A DNA stretch of 64,000 bases from Theocolax elegans (taxonomy: Eukaryota; Arthropoda; Insecta; Hymenoptera; Cerocephalidae). A program made the position numbers and the translations under genes. The stretch covers positions 36,631,255-36,695,254 of the forward strand of contig CM047428.1 in the NCBI GenBank assembly GCA_026168455.1. The letters run 5' to 3'. The notes below the pieces were generated by a model. That model worked only from the letters and a program-made list of their open reading frames with translations, had not been told where the DNA came from and searched no databases. Shown piece by piece: positions 31,849 to 44,295 of the stretch (positions within the stretch are counted from its first letter, which is position 1; each line of letters opens with the position of its first letter).

Positions 31849-32700
31849 TTATTTTCGCGGTGCGGAGGGGACGTTTGAGCGGGTATCCGCACTCGAAGGA
31901 AAGGGTATTTGATTCGTAGCCTCTCTCTCGACCCTTCTCGGAGAGAGAGTATCGGTGTTTCCTTGATTTTGATTTCCTTCGCTTATTTCTCTTTGTAACT
32001 TATAACAATCGCGCTTTATGTGACCGGATTTTCCGCAATGGAAACAAGTAACTGGTGATCTTATATTATTATTCGATTCGTTATTAATATATCGTGATTC
32101 TTGGGAAGTTGAATTAACCGGCTCGCGCACACCGCGAGTCCCGGAATTATTTCCCCGATCTTCTTTGTTAAATTGCTGCGATTAATATTTATTATTATTA
32201 TAACGAACAAAGGAATCATTTTTATCTCTATCTCTATTTGATGAAAATTCCGTCTGATTTTGATACTCGTTCCAACCACCAAATTGTAAATTTGCTCTAT
32301 TATAATTACGACTGTTATCCGAGCGTCTTTGTGGGTTATAAGAACTGTTTATGGGATTGCGTCGGTTGTTATTATCGGCAGATCTTTCCGCAAAACTTCG
32401 TGCTAATTTGAAACAATTTATGGCCCCATGACCATTTTTAGAATAATATTGACATAGAATCGGAGAGTTATTCGAAATATAGTTTACTTTACGCGTTTGT
32501 CGAGTTGAACGAGATCGAGCCTCCTCTCGGCTCGGCGTCTCCTCGTTCAGGACGCTACAAGCGAAGTCGCGCTTCACCTCGAGCGCTTGTTCACGAGCCT
32601 GTTTTATAGAAATTGGAGCCCCTAAACGCGCACGAATTTCCCAACGAAGCCCTTTTAAAAAGAATTTTAAACAATCTCGCCTTAGTTCATTCTGGTTTAT
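31849..32700 (-). pseudogene. Gag nucleocapsid remnant with two zinc knuckles
   Basis: Minus-strand frames hold ELRRDCLKFFLKGLRWEIRA (capsid-like helix region), then CQYYSKNGHGAINC, a first CCHC knuckle whose second Cys is Tyr. After a frameshift near 32180 they hold CFHCGKSGHIKRDC, an intact C-x2-C-x4-H-x4-C knuckle. Asn/Arg-rich linkers separate them. Gag would package element RNA. The part upstream of about 32700 is unrelated sequence, so the N terminus is missing. Confidence 0.7.
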
Positions 32701-32884
32701 GAAGCCCATGACAGAGAGGGAAGATACGTACTTCAGAACGAGCCAGAGAGAGGTTCGGGTTATGACGCCAGGGCTCCATAACCCGCCCACCCCCAACCAG
32801 TGGGTGGAAGAAGACAGAAAATACAAATTTATTACAATCAATCCAATCACCAGCTTTTCGTCCCATAAGCACAAGTGAACCAAG

Positions 32885-33146
32885 TGAGTTGATTGTAAAT
32901 AATAATAAAATTAACCTGGATATTATCGGAATTGTGAATTGGGTTATCATTAACCGATTACAATTAAATGTACTGACGTCTAAAGCTATATTTGCTTCTA
33001 TACAATATCATATGCCTTTAGATAAAACCATTATTCCATCAATTATGGTGGATGGTTCTTATATCCCTTTGTTGAGTCAGCAGTAAAAATTCTGGGAGTT
33101 TTCATATCTGAAGATTTAACGACGAACGTTTATATTTCCTTCATTT
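32885..33146 (+). pseudogene. LINE RT fragment, upstream half
   Basis: The plus strand reads NWVIINRLQLNV, then after small frameshifts PSIMVDGS, VKILGVFISEDLT and NVYISFI. This is the RT palm/thumb region after the catalytic box, with a sequence clearly different from the CT-associated LINEs. It is interrupted exactly at 33146 by a fold-back element and resumes at 34557. Confidence 0.65.
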
Positions 33147-34556
33147 CGTCGTTCCCCGATAAGAAGGTGCTACCTCGGAATCCGGTTATAAAAGGTGCTA
33201 CCTCGGAATCCGGTTATAAAAGGTGCTACCTCGGAGCCCGGTTGTAAAAGGTGCTACCTCGGAGTCCGGTTATAAAAGGTGCTACCTCGGAGTCCGGTTA
33301 TAAAAGGTGCTACCTTGGAGTCCGGTTATAAAAGGTGCTAACTCGGAGTCCGGTTATAAAAGGTGATAACTCAGGAGCGAAATTTCAGTCTATGATTTTA
33401 AGTTGGTACTACTGCAAGTGTAAGCTCAGCAATAAGATTGACAATTGTTTTTGGCAATTTTATAAAAGATTATTTTTATTTATCTATTAGTTATTTATTA
33501 TTATTTAGTAGTACCTATGCGTATATCGTCAAAAAATTTAAATAAACGTAATTCAGGTAAAGTTATTATTTAGTTTGAGTATATTTTAAACTGTTTCTTT
33601 TTATATTTTAATCTCCAAAATAAGAAAATTACGTCGACATATATATGTACTAAACTTTGATAATTTCTTATATAGATTCAATAGATAATCATTGATAAAT
33701 TATAAAATTATAAATTATACTACTGCAAAAGTTAAAAAACTAATTATGATGAGTAGTAACTGCAGAAAATACATGGTAAATAATAATTAAGTATGTTTAA
33801 ATGATAAAAATGTAAGCTAAATGCGTAAATTTTAATAATTTCTCGGCAAACTGTCATTTTTCGCAATTTTAATTATAATTTGACTAATGTAATTTAACAC
33901 TGATACCTCTTAAACAATTTTAAAGCATGTCAACTATTCAATTTTGGCGGTTGTATTCGAATCATTTTGTACCTTATTCCATTTCTCTCCCTTGTTTAAC
34001 TCTAGCGAAAAAATCTCACTCCGTAAAACAGAACCTTCGGCAGTAGTGTCGAAATGTATTATAAAAATTGAGTTATTTAAAACCAACAATTGTCTACAGT
34101 GTATATTTCATCTATTTTGTTTTAATTATAATTATTATAAACATTATGTTACGGTATTAAGTTTTACGATATATTGTTAAATTCCGCATTAAAAATAAGA
34201 GTACAACGTTAAATAATAGATAAATAAAAATAATCTTTTATAAAATTACCAAAAAACAATTGTCAATATTATTGCTGAGCTAAACCGGCAGTAGTACCAA
34301 CTTAAAATCATAGACGAAAAATTCGTTCCTGAGTTATCACCTTTTATAACCGGACTCCGAGGTAGCACCTTTTATAACCGGACTCCGAGGTAGCACCTTT
34401 TATAACCGGGCTCCGAGGTAGCACCTTTTATAACCGGATTCCGAGGTAGCACCTTTTATAACCGGGCTCCGAGGTAGCACCTTTTATAACCGGATTCCGA
34501 GGTAGCACCTTTTATAATCGGATTCCGAGGTAGCACCTTCTTATCGGGGAACGACG
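33147..34556. mobile_element. Fold-back element with 28-bp repeats in both arms, ATTT duplication
   Basis: The termini are CGTCGTTCCCCGATAAGAAG and its reverse complement. Each arm contains seven or eight 28-bp repeats (GTGCTACCTCGGAGTCCGGT plus TATAAAAG) followed by a unique inner part (CAACTTAAAATCATAGAC versus GTCTATGATTTTAAGTTG). The arms are ~350 bp and the centre ~700 bp is AT-rich without an ORF. ATTT occurs on both sides (33143-33146, 34557-34560), and removing the element plus one ATTT restores a LINE RT reading frame. It resembles FB-type fold-back transposons in structure; the family is not identified. Confidence 0.85.
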
Positions 34557-34990
34557 ATTTGTTCGAGAGTTCACAGCATCTTATATAAACTACGGGTACG
34601 CTTCGTCATCGGATCCGAAGAAGCTTCTAGTGAGTGCTCTGATTTTGTCACACTTTAATTACATCCGCATTGTTTTCAATTATCTGTCAGGTTATTAAAG
34701 TCTGAAATTGCAAAGGGTTTGTTATATTAGATTCACTTTCTATTTGATACGTGATACTGCATTAGATCCCTATTATAGTAAATTAAATTAGGTAAAATTG
34801 GATGCTCGCCAATCTTATTTTATTGGTATCATCACTTATAAAACTTTCACTACATAAACGCCAAGTTTCCTCACAAATCTGTTTCCTAGGATAAAAAAAA
34901 CTATGTTAGGCAATCGGCTAGGAGGGTTCCTTTGATTTCTGACTTGCAAGCACTGTCACATTAGATAAAAGTTTAATTTTTGAAAGGCTA
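34557..34990 (+). pseudogene. LINE RT fragment, downstream half
   Basis: Continues the RT frame: ICSRVHSILYKL, then with one frameshift LILSHFNYIRIVFNYLSGY, LKLQRV, then DPYYSKLN, VKLDARQSYFIGI. These match the C-terminal landmarks of CR1-like RTs. At least two stops are present. The end is unclear. Confidence 0.65.
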
Positions 34991-36010
34991 TGCGTCTATG
35001 GGATCTTCTCCTCACACAGATAAAACTGTCTAAGTCACTTGATATTTTTAAGAAAAATCATATTATATATATAAAGCGGCTAAGATTTATTATTATATAA
35101 AAATATTATGGTATCAATACATTAGTTAAATAATAGATTACATACTTGTTCTTCAGCTTGCAGCTGAATAATATCCCACTTATTCTGATAAATTCGCCTA
35201 AAACTATTCAAAGCTTCCTGAAATGAAAGAAATATATGGCATTTTTAGTAAATATATAGGTATACATAATATTTTACAAAAAAAAATAAGGATTTGACCC
35301 TAACCCCTCCCCTGTCACACGGTTTTTAAAAATTTATATTTTTATGAAAAGTTTTAGACAAACTTTTGAGAGTTTCATTCCGGATATCCTATGCCGATCT
35401 TAAATTTGTACTTTAAATTTTATATAACCTTTTCACTTTTTTATACATATAATACATTAAGAATAATGTATTAAAAAAAACCGAAACAACCTTAGCGAAC
35501 ATTTTAAAAAGACAGAAAAAGTAAGAAATAGTAATAACGTACTAGAAGCTGCATGATTAGATCAATTTGTTTAGTTCTTCTTATTATTTTTTATAACATT
35601 TAAAAACAAAATTATAATAAAATATACCAAAATGTAAAAAATATATGAATAAGTATATCGCAACATTATTTTGCGATTAGTTAGTTACCTGTAGCTATGT
35701 TCAATTACTTTTTCTTGAAATTAAACGCAGTTTCTTTTTTTCATTATCTTTTATTACGAATATTATTGCAAAGAAAAAATTGAAATTATGTAAAATATAT
35801 TAATACGAGTCAAAAAAAGTGAGTTTAAGAAATAGACAATTAAAGACGTAAAAAAGTAAGAACACTTAAATGTCTTAAAAAACAGATGAAATGTTACATT
35901 TCTCTAGATTTATTGACATATCGTCACACAGTCACACTGTTTTTTACTACTTCTTACTTTCTATTCTTTTCGCTAGCGATATAAGCAAAATTTAATGTTT
36001 GTGTGTACTG
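34991..36010. other. AT-rich region, nothing recognised
   Basis: No convincing gene, terminal repeat or tandem array in about 1 kb. Confidence 0.5.
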
Positions 36011-36014
36011 GATC

Positions 36015-36850
36015 ATATCGACGGCTGAGAGGTAGAAGGTACTATCTTGAAGCTTGGTTGAAAAAGGATGCTATCACGGAGACATTTCATTTTTTTAAAT
36101 TTTTGGTGGTAGCCCTGACACATATTATTATGCTCCATTTTAAAATTGAAAATATCTTTCGAAACCGGAAAAAATTACAAATATCAATTCTAATCAATTC
36201 TACTGCATTTCTATCATACGGGATAAGAAGATTCATTGGTTTTGTTGCATTTCTCGCTTATGAGGCCATATGAAAAATCAATTTTATTACATATCTAGCA
36301 TACGGGGAAAGATATGTCGTTAATTCTATTGCTATTCGCGCATGCGGTGCCATATAGTGAAATGCAATAAAATTGATTTTTCGTATGGCTCCACAAGCAA
36401 GAAATGCACTATAGAATCTGACTTATCTTACCCCGTATACTAGATTTGGAATTAAATTGATTTTTCATATGGCCCCGTAAGAAAGAACTGCCATAGAGTC
36501 AATGACTTATCTTACCCCGTATGCTAGAAATACGATAACATTGATTTTCCATACGACCCATAAGCGAGAAATGCAATAAAATTGATATTTCATATAGCTC
36601 CACAAGCGAAAAATACAAAATTTTATTTTCCATTTGACTAATTAATTTGTCTTGTATATGTATGTATATATATATAGAAGAATCTCGTAAATGTCCTAAT
36701 ATTTGTAATTTTTTCCGGTTTCGGAAGATATTTTCAACTTGAAAATAAAGCATAATAATATGTGACAGGGCTACCACTATAAATTTTAAGAAAATAAAAT
36801 GTCTCCGAAATAGCACCTTCTTCAACCGGAGTGCGAGATAATGATACATT
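36015..36850. mobile_element. Diverged fold-back related to the 33-34 kb element
   Basis: The arms at 36025-36190 and 36690-36845 are reverse complements (GGTGGTAGCCCTGACACATA versus TATGTGACAGGGCTACCAC; TTTCGAAACCGGAAAAAATT versus AATTTTTTCCGGTTTCG). The outer arm parts (AAGGTACTATCTTGAAGC, AATAGCACCTTCTTCAACCG) resemble the 28-bp repeats of the 33-kb element. The centre has ~120-bp units with CTTACCCCGTATGCTAG-like phrases in both orientations. Confidence 0.65.
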
Positions 36851-37030
36851 CGCAGATTATGACATATGCATTATTTGCATGTGAACAGGTGAAGGTGGAA
36901 AGAAGAAGTTGGAAACGCTTATGGGGTAATATTGTATATTAGTAGATAAGCTATGCCGATTCTGGACTAAATTCCGCTCCCTTTGGGAGGGGTTAAGGGG
37001 CGGAGTATAGTCCAGAATCGGCATAGCTTC

Positions 37031-39148
37031 TATTGGAGGAGGATTGAGGAGGGGGTAAGAATCTACCCCCACCACTTTTAGTCCAGAAGCGCCATAGAGT
37101 TTTAATGTGTGTGTGTGTGTGTGTTGATTGCAAACGTTTGCACCTTGTTTGCAATCGTTTGCACCTTAATTGCATGCGTTCGAATATAATTTATAGAAAG
37201 AGAGAGAAAGGCGTACATATGTACCTAGTAAATTTTTCGGAAAGCTGATTCTTCAGGAACAAGCCACATGTCAGCTCAAAGTACTTAAAGTACCGAGCGA
37301 CAGTGCAGCACATCGTCAATTAAATACGATGATACTCACTTCATTGAATACGTAGCTTTTTAAATTATGCGTGCGTAATAAATTAACAAACAACACCGCG
37401 AGACCGCCCTGAACTCCCTGCCGATGTATTCAATGCGAGCGCGCGAAACCGAGTAAGCGGCTCCATGCGCACGCGGCGAACATATAGCGGGAAATGGTCC
37501 GCGACCGCGAGAGCAGGTTCCTCTTATGCTTTCGGTGGGAGAAGCTCTCCCCACCATCACCACCACCACTGCCAATTTGCTGGCTCCCCACCATCATCAC
37601 TGCCACCACCACTTCAATCTAATTTTTTATTATATTTTTGATATTTACAAAAAAAAGCAGTGATGGAATGCTTTAATTTAAGGAATGAAAAGATGTCTTG
37701 TATCAACTGTTCTTGTCAAAGATTGACCCTACAATTCATGCATTTAGTGATAAAAAAAGAATTTCTGTTATCGACCTGAATGTCAAAAGAATACTAAAGT
37801 TTATATCACTATTTAGCTATCAATATACCTAAGAAGAGAACTCGAATAGAGAAGCAAAACGAGAATTTAAAAAATCAAAGGGATTTACAACACTTTCGAA
37901 AGAACTGAATTGTTTTTGTTACTCGTTCTTTGGTTGTAAAGTTTCTCAGGACAAATTATTATTTGTTGGTTTAACATTTGATGTAAACTTGTACAAAGAG
38001 TATTGAATTGGTTCGTCAGCAAATCGTAGCAACCAACAATGCATTTTACCAATAAGCGAAAGACTATTACGAATTTAAGGTATAATTACAGGTACAACAC
38101 CCCTCAATTATATGACATTTTAAGTAAATTGTAATTTTTAATTTTTGCAAGTATTTAGCAAAATTTTAATTATTTAATGATGTGAATGTTCGCTTGGAGA
38201 TTACGCAATGAAGCAATAAAGCAAGATTGAACCGATGACTGATCGTAAAGCATTTATAAGATTTATCTTATGATAATTTAGTTGCAAGACTACTACATGA
38301 TATTTTACTGTTAATAAAAATGTACATCTTTTTGTCTTTCATATAGATTATGCGTTTGCATTTATGTTTTACAATAAGAAATTCATTGCTTATTATTACA
38401 GGTTCTATGCCATATAAATGTAATGCATATTTTAGTATATTATCTTATTTTGGTTAATAAATAAATAAATGTTAAAAAATTAATAAATGTTAAATAAATA
38501 GTTAATTTATAATGGTTTATAAATGTTTAAAAATTAATTTTTTACATTGTATATAATATTTGTATTTTTAGCAGCTTACAAGGGATTAGATGGATACTGA
38601 AACAAGTGGAGATACTTTTCTACCATTCCAAGGTAGTGCATAAATTTTTTGCAATGATCATGCTACTAGATTCATCGTTATAAGGCAACAAATATACATT
38701 TCTATTATATTTCGGGCACTTTCCCGGATATTTTGACCATAAGTGATCTTAATGATTTAGACCCACTCTGGAAATTTTTAGGCAGTTTCTGACTATAATA
38801 AGACATCTTTTAGACAGTATTAGGTTACCAGAGTCCGGAGCAGAATTGCTGATTTCACTATTTAAGGTTTAAATGACTTACAAAAGTGTGACAGCATACA
38901 TTTATGTCTTTAAAAGTATTTTTAATGAAAAGTTCGGAAAATTTTACAAAAAAGTCATACTTATGTTTTAGTGAAAAATGCATCCCCTGGGAGCTAAAAA
39001 TTCATGAAAATGGGCATATAATGCAAAAAAGTGCTAAAATGTCAACTTTGACTCTCTGTAACTTAAAATAGTGGCCCCGAAAAAATCTGAAAAATTTCAG
39101 GAAAACTACTGGATACCTCTAAAACATATTCCCAGTTATAGCAATATT
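37031..39148. repeat. Tandem segmental duplication, unit 1 (2,118 bp)
   Basis: The sequence from TTGGAGGAGGATTGAGGAGG onward repeats at 39149. The first ~1,050 bp are almost identical in both units and include a (TG)n run, GCAAACGTTTGCACC repeats and CCACCATCACC repeats. It ends with a copy of the TTAGCAGCTTACA family (38573-39148). No gene is supported. Confidence 0.85.
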
Positions 39149-40685
39149 TATTGGAGGAGGATTGAGGAGGGGGTAAGAATCTACCCCCACCACTTTTAGT
39201 CCAGAAGCGCCATAGAGTTTTAATGTGTGTGTGTGTGTGTGTTGATTGCAAACGTTTGCACCTTGTTTGCAATCGTTTGCACCTTAATTGCATGCGTTCG
39301 AATATAATTTATAGAAAGAGAGAGAAAGGCGTACATATGTACCTAGTAAATTTTTCGGAAAGCTGATTCTTCAGGAACAAGCCACATGTCAGCTCAAAGT
39401 ACTTAAAGTACCGAGCGACAGTGCAGCACATCGTCAATTAAATACGATGATACTCACTTCATTGAATACGTAGCTTTTTAAATTATGCGTGCGTAATAAA
39501 TTAACAAACAACACCGCGAGACCGCCCTGAACTCCCTGCCGATGTATTCAATGCGAGCGCGCGAAACCGAGTAAGCGGCTCCATGCGCACGCGGCGAACA
39601 TATAGCGGGAAATGGTCCGCGACCCGCGAGAGCAGGTTCCTCTTATGCTTTCGGTGGGAGAAGCTCTCCCCACCATCACCACCACCACTGCCAATTTGCT
39701 GGCTCCCCACCATCATCACTGCCACCCACCACTTCAATCTAATTTTTTATTATATTTTTGATATTTACAAAAAAAAGCAGTGATGGAATGCTTTAATTTA
39801 AGGAATGAAAAGATGTCTTGTATCAACTGTTCTTGTCAAAGATTGACCCTACAATTCATGCATTTAGTGATAAAAAAAGAATTTCTGTTATCGACCTGAA
39901 TGTCAAAAGAATACTAAAGTTTATATCACTATTTAGCTATCAATATACCTAAGAAGAGAACTCGAATAGAGAAGCAAAACGAGAATTTAAAAAATCAAAG
40001 GGATTTACAACACTTTCGAAAGAACTGAATTGTTTTTGTTACTCGTTCTTTGGTTGTAAAGTTTCTCAGGACAAATTATTATTTTGTTGGTTTAACATTT
40101 GATGTAAACTTGTACAAAGAGTATTGAATTGGTTCGTCAGCAATCGTAGCAACCAACAATGCATTTTACAATAAGCGAAAGACATAATGTAATGCATATA
40201 TTTAGTATATTATCTTATTTGGTTAATAAATAAATAAATGTTAAAAAATTAATAAATGTTAAATAAATAGTTAATTTATAATGGTTTATAAATGTTTAAA
40301 AATTAATTTTTTATAATTGTATAATAAGATTTGTATTTTAGCAGCTTACAGGGGATTAGATGGACACTGAAACAAGTGGAGATACTTTTCTATCACTCCA
40401 AGCTGAGTGCATACATTTTTTTGCAATGATCATGCTAATAGATTCATCTTTATAAGGCAACAATATACATCTCTATTAATATTTCGGACACTTTTCCCAG
40501 ATATTTTACTATAAGTTATCTTAATGATTTAGACCTACTCTGGAAATTATAGGCAGTTTCTGACTATAAAAAGACATCTTTTAGACTGTATTAGGTTACC
40601 AGAGTCCGGAGCAGAATTGCTGATTTTCACTATTTAGGTTTAAATGGGTTACAAGAGTATGACAGCATAAATTTATGTCTTTAAT
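39149..40685. repeat. Tandem segmental duplication, unit 2
   Basis: Matches unit 1 at an offset of 2,118 bp. It lacks about 330 bp corresponding to 38078-38405 and is cut off at about 40685, where the TTAGCAGCTTACA family copy is replaced by the CGATGTCACAGAGAACCACC hairpin. Small indels, such as CGCGACCCGCGAG versus CGCGACCGCGAG, distinguish the units. Confidence 0.85.
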
Positions 40686-40687
40686 TC

Positions 40688-40797
40688 GATGTCACAGAGA
40701 ACCACCCATATATATATTTATATAAATAGTTCGCCGCGTCCTGTCTAAGATTTCAGGGTTCTAATATATATATGGGTGGTTCTCTGTGACATCGAAG
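40688..40797. repeat. Perfect terminal hairpin CGATGTCACAGAGAACCACC
   Basis: About 30 bp at 40688-40720 (CGATGTCACAGAGAACCACC plus CATATATATA) recur inverted at 40767-40797. Single copies of this motif end the family members at 42411 and 44198. It is probably the terminal inverted repeat of that family. Confidence 0.75.
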
Positions 40798-42435
40798 ATG
40801 AAAAAAATAAATATTGCTATAACTGTGGGAATATGTTTTAGAGGAATCCAGTAGTTCTCCTGAATTTTTTCAGATTATTTCTGGGCCATTATTTTAAGTT
40901 ACAGAGAGTAAAAGTTGACATTTTAGCACTTTTTGCATTATATGCCCATTTTCATGAATTTTTAGCTCCCAGGGGATGCATTTTTCACTAAAAACGTAAG
41001 TATGACTTTTTTTGTAAAATTTTCCGAACTTTTCATTAAAAATACTTTTAAAGACATAAATGTATGCTGTCACACTTTCGTAAGTCATTTAAACCTTAAA
41101 TAGTGAAAATCAGCAATTCTGCTCCGGACCCTGGTAACCTAATACTGTCTAAAAGATGTCTTATTATAGTCAGAAACTGCCTAAAAATTTCCAGAGTGGG
41201 TCTAAATCATTAAGATCACTTATGGTCAAAATATCCGAGAAAAGTGCCCGAAATATTAATAGAAATGTATATTTGTTGCCTTATAACGATGAATCTAGTA
41301 GCATGATCATTGCAAAAAAATTTATGCACTTACCTTGGAATGGTAGAAAAGTATCTCCACTTGCTTCAGTATCCATCTAATCCCCTGTAAGCTGCTAAAA
41401 ATACAAATATTATTATAAAATTATAAAAAATTATTTTTTAAACATTAATAATGCTGAATTTTTAGTTTTACATCCCTTACAAAATTATAATACTAATCTG
41501 AAGGATTACTATAAATATATAAACATCATTATTACAATAACTGAATATACGTATTTAATACAAAAGATATATAAATAAATCGGATATATAATTATAATGA
41601 ATAATATGATAACGTGACAGTGACAAGTTTGTGAAATCTAAACAATGTATTGCTGAATAATAATAATAAGAATAATAATGTTGATACTTTTATAGTAATC
41701 CTTCAGATTAGTATTATAATTCTTGTAAGGGATGTAAAACTAAAAATCCAGCATTATAAATGTTTAAAAATTAATTTTTTACATTTGTATATAATAATTT
41801 GTATTTTTAGCAGCTTACAAGGGATTAGATGGATACTGAAACAAGTGGAGATACTTTTCTACCATTCCAAGGTAAGTGCATAAATTTTTTTGCAATGATT
41901 CATGCTACTAGATTCATCGTTATAAGGCAACAAATATACATTTCTATTAATATTCGGGCACTTTTCCCGATATTTTGACCATAAGTGATCTTAATGATTT
42001 AGACCCACTCTGGAAACTTAAATTTAGGCAGTTTCTGACTATAATAAGACATCTTTTAGACAGTATTAGGTTACCAGAGCCGAGCAGAATTGCTGATTTT
42101 CACTATTTAAGGTTTAAATGACTTACAAAAGTGTGACAGCATACATTTATGTCTTTAAAAAGTATTTTAATGAAAAGTTCGGAAAATTTATACAAAAAAG
42201 TCATACTTATGTTTTTAGTGAAAAAATGCATCCCCTGGGAGCTAAAAATTCATGAAAATGGGCATATAATGCAAAAAAGTGCTAGAATGTCAACTTTGAC
42301 TCTCTGTAACTAATATAATGGCATAGAAAAAATCTGAAAAAATTCAGGAGAACTACTGGATACCTCTAAAACTATATCCACAGTTTATAGCAATATTTAT
42401 TTTTCATCTTCGATGTCACAGAGAACCACCCATAT
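40790..42435. repeat. Large inverted repeat, ~730-bp arms
   Basis: The sequence at 40790-41520 returns in reverse complement at 41690-42435 (GATGAATCTAGTAGCATGAT versus ATGCTACTAGATTCATC; TTACATCCCTTACA versus TGTAAGGGATGTAA). The centre is about 170 bp of AT-rich DNA. Each arm is a full copy of the non-coding family also found at 38.6 and 43.6 kb. Confidence 0.8.
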
Positions 42436-42446
42436 ATATATGTGTA

Positions 42447-42477
<31 letters not shown>

Positions 42478-43425
42478 TGTGTGTGTGTGTGTGTGATGTG
42501 TGTGTGGGTGTGTGCACGGCGGAAAATATTTATGTAAAATATATATATTTCAAAATTATGTTTTTTCAAGAATAGATAATATATGTATTTTTTCCGTGTG
42601 AATATAAACTTGAAAGAATGTGTATTAGTTTACTCATTCCTGCTAAAACTCCTCAAAATTTTTAAATGTGTATATTCAATAATGATAACAGATCTAAAAT
42701 CGAATGTAATGCTTTAAAATACAGATGCAAAATTGTTTGAAGATAAATTAAATATTAATCAAGTATAACATAACATACACTTTCCAAATATCCATATGAT
42801 ATATACAATGGGTTAAAAATTAAGTACATAATTATTGCATTTTTAAGATAATTCTATCATAAACAGTAATGGCAAAAGAAAATTCAAATTTTAACTGTGG
42901 CAATATAAAATACGAATTACATTTGAAAAGTTTTTCAAAGATTATTAATTTAGGAGCATTATTTAAATATTTTTTAAATTAAAATTTCATAACTGTATGG
43001 ATATATTAGTGAGTAGATAATGTATATTTATATAAAACAACATTTGAAATAAACAAGTATATATTTATTAGAAACAGAAGGTTATTTAAGGAATGAATTT
43101 GTTTATAATAAACAAAATAAATATATGGGCTCTGTAACTAAAGGGAAAAATAAATTGGATATAATTATGGATTAAAACGCAAATTTTGAAAGAGGGTGCA
43201 AATTACGAATTACGGGAGATATGGAAGAAACAGGTTTTTATTTATACGCCGGTAAAATGTTATAAATAGTTCTTTAACTTTAATACATAAACTAGCATCC
43301 CCCGTCGCGGCTTCGCCCGCTCTGTAATTGTATAGAACTCGAAATATTAGAAAATAGCATGAAGATTGGTTTACTGTATTTCAGTTTTCTTTGGTTTTGA
43401 ATAATGTTTTTAAAGAACTTCACGG
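41621..43425. repeat. Tandem duplication, unit 1 (~1.8 kb), ending in a Helitron 3' end
   Basis: Starts with TGACAAGTTTGTGAAATC and matches 43426-45205 throughout. Contains the right arm of the inverted repeat, a (TG)n run (42440-42515), AT-rich DNA and, at 43292-43425, the last ~134 bp of the Helitron at 45.07 kb (ACTAGCATCCCCCGTCGCGG and helicase tail). Confidence 0.85.
43292..43425 (-). mobile_element. Second Helitron 3' terminus (duplicated)
   Basis: 134 bp identical in layout to 45071-45204: CTAG, the GCGGGCGAAGCCGC hairpin and the last helicase codons. It exists because the 1.8-kb segment was duplicated; no Helitron body is attached. Confidence 0.8.
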
Positions 43426-44228
43426 TGACAAGTTTGTGAAATCTAAACAATGTATTGCTGAATAATTAATAATAATAATGTTGATACCTTTTAGTATCAG
43501 CTCTAGTATATAATTCTGTCATGGATGTAAAACTAAAAATCCAGCATTATAAATGTTTAAAATAATTTTTAACATTTTGTATATAATAATTTGTATTTTT
43601 AGCAGCTTACAAGGATTAGATGGATACTGAAACAAGTGGAGATACTTTTCTACCATTCCAAGGTAAGTGCATAAATTTTTTTGCAATGATCATGCTACTA
43701 GATTCATCCTTATAAGGCAACAAATATACATTTCTATTATATTTCGGGCACTTTTCCCGGATATTTTGCCCATAAGTGATCTTAATGATTAGACCCACTC
43801 TGGAAATTTTTAGGCAGTTTCTGACTATACTAAGACATCTTTTAGACAGTATTAGGTTACCAGAGTCCGGAGCAGAATTGCTGATTTTCACTATTTAAGG
43901 TTTAAATGACTTACAAAGTGTGAAGCATACATTTATGTCTTTAAAAGTATTTTAATGAAAAGTTCGGAAAATTTTACAAAAAAAGTCATACTTATGTTTT
44001 TAGTGAAAAATGCATCCCCTGGGAGCTAAAAATTCATGAAAATGGGCATATAATGCAAAAAAGTGCTAAAATGTCAACTTTGACTCTCTGTAACTTAATA
44101 TAATGGCATAGAAAAAATCTGAAAAAATTCAGGAGAACTACTGGATACCTCTAAAACATATTCCCACAGTTATAGCAATATTTATTTTTTTCATCTTCGA
44201 TGTCACAGAGAACCACCCATATATATAT

Positions 44229-44295
<67 letters not shown>

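Noticed and set aside
37360..39783. Short ORFs of the duplicated 37/39-kb units (His/Thr-rich, Ser/Gly-rich)
   Set aside because: They come from TG and CCACCATCACC repeats, are not alike in frame between the two copies because of an indel, and show no start or domain.
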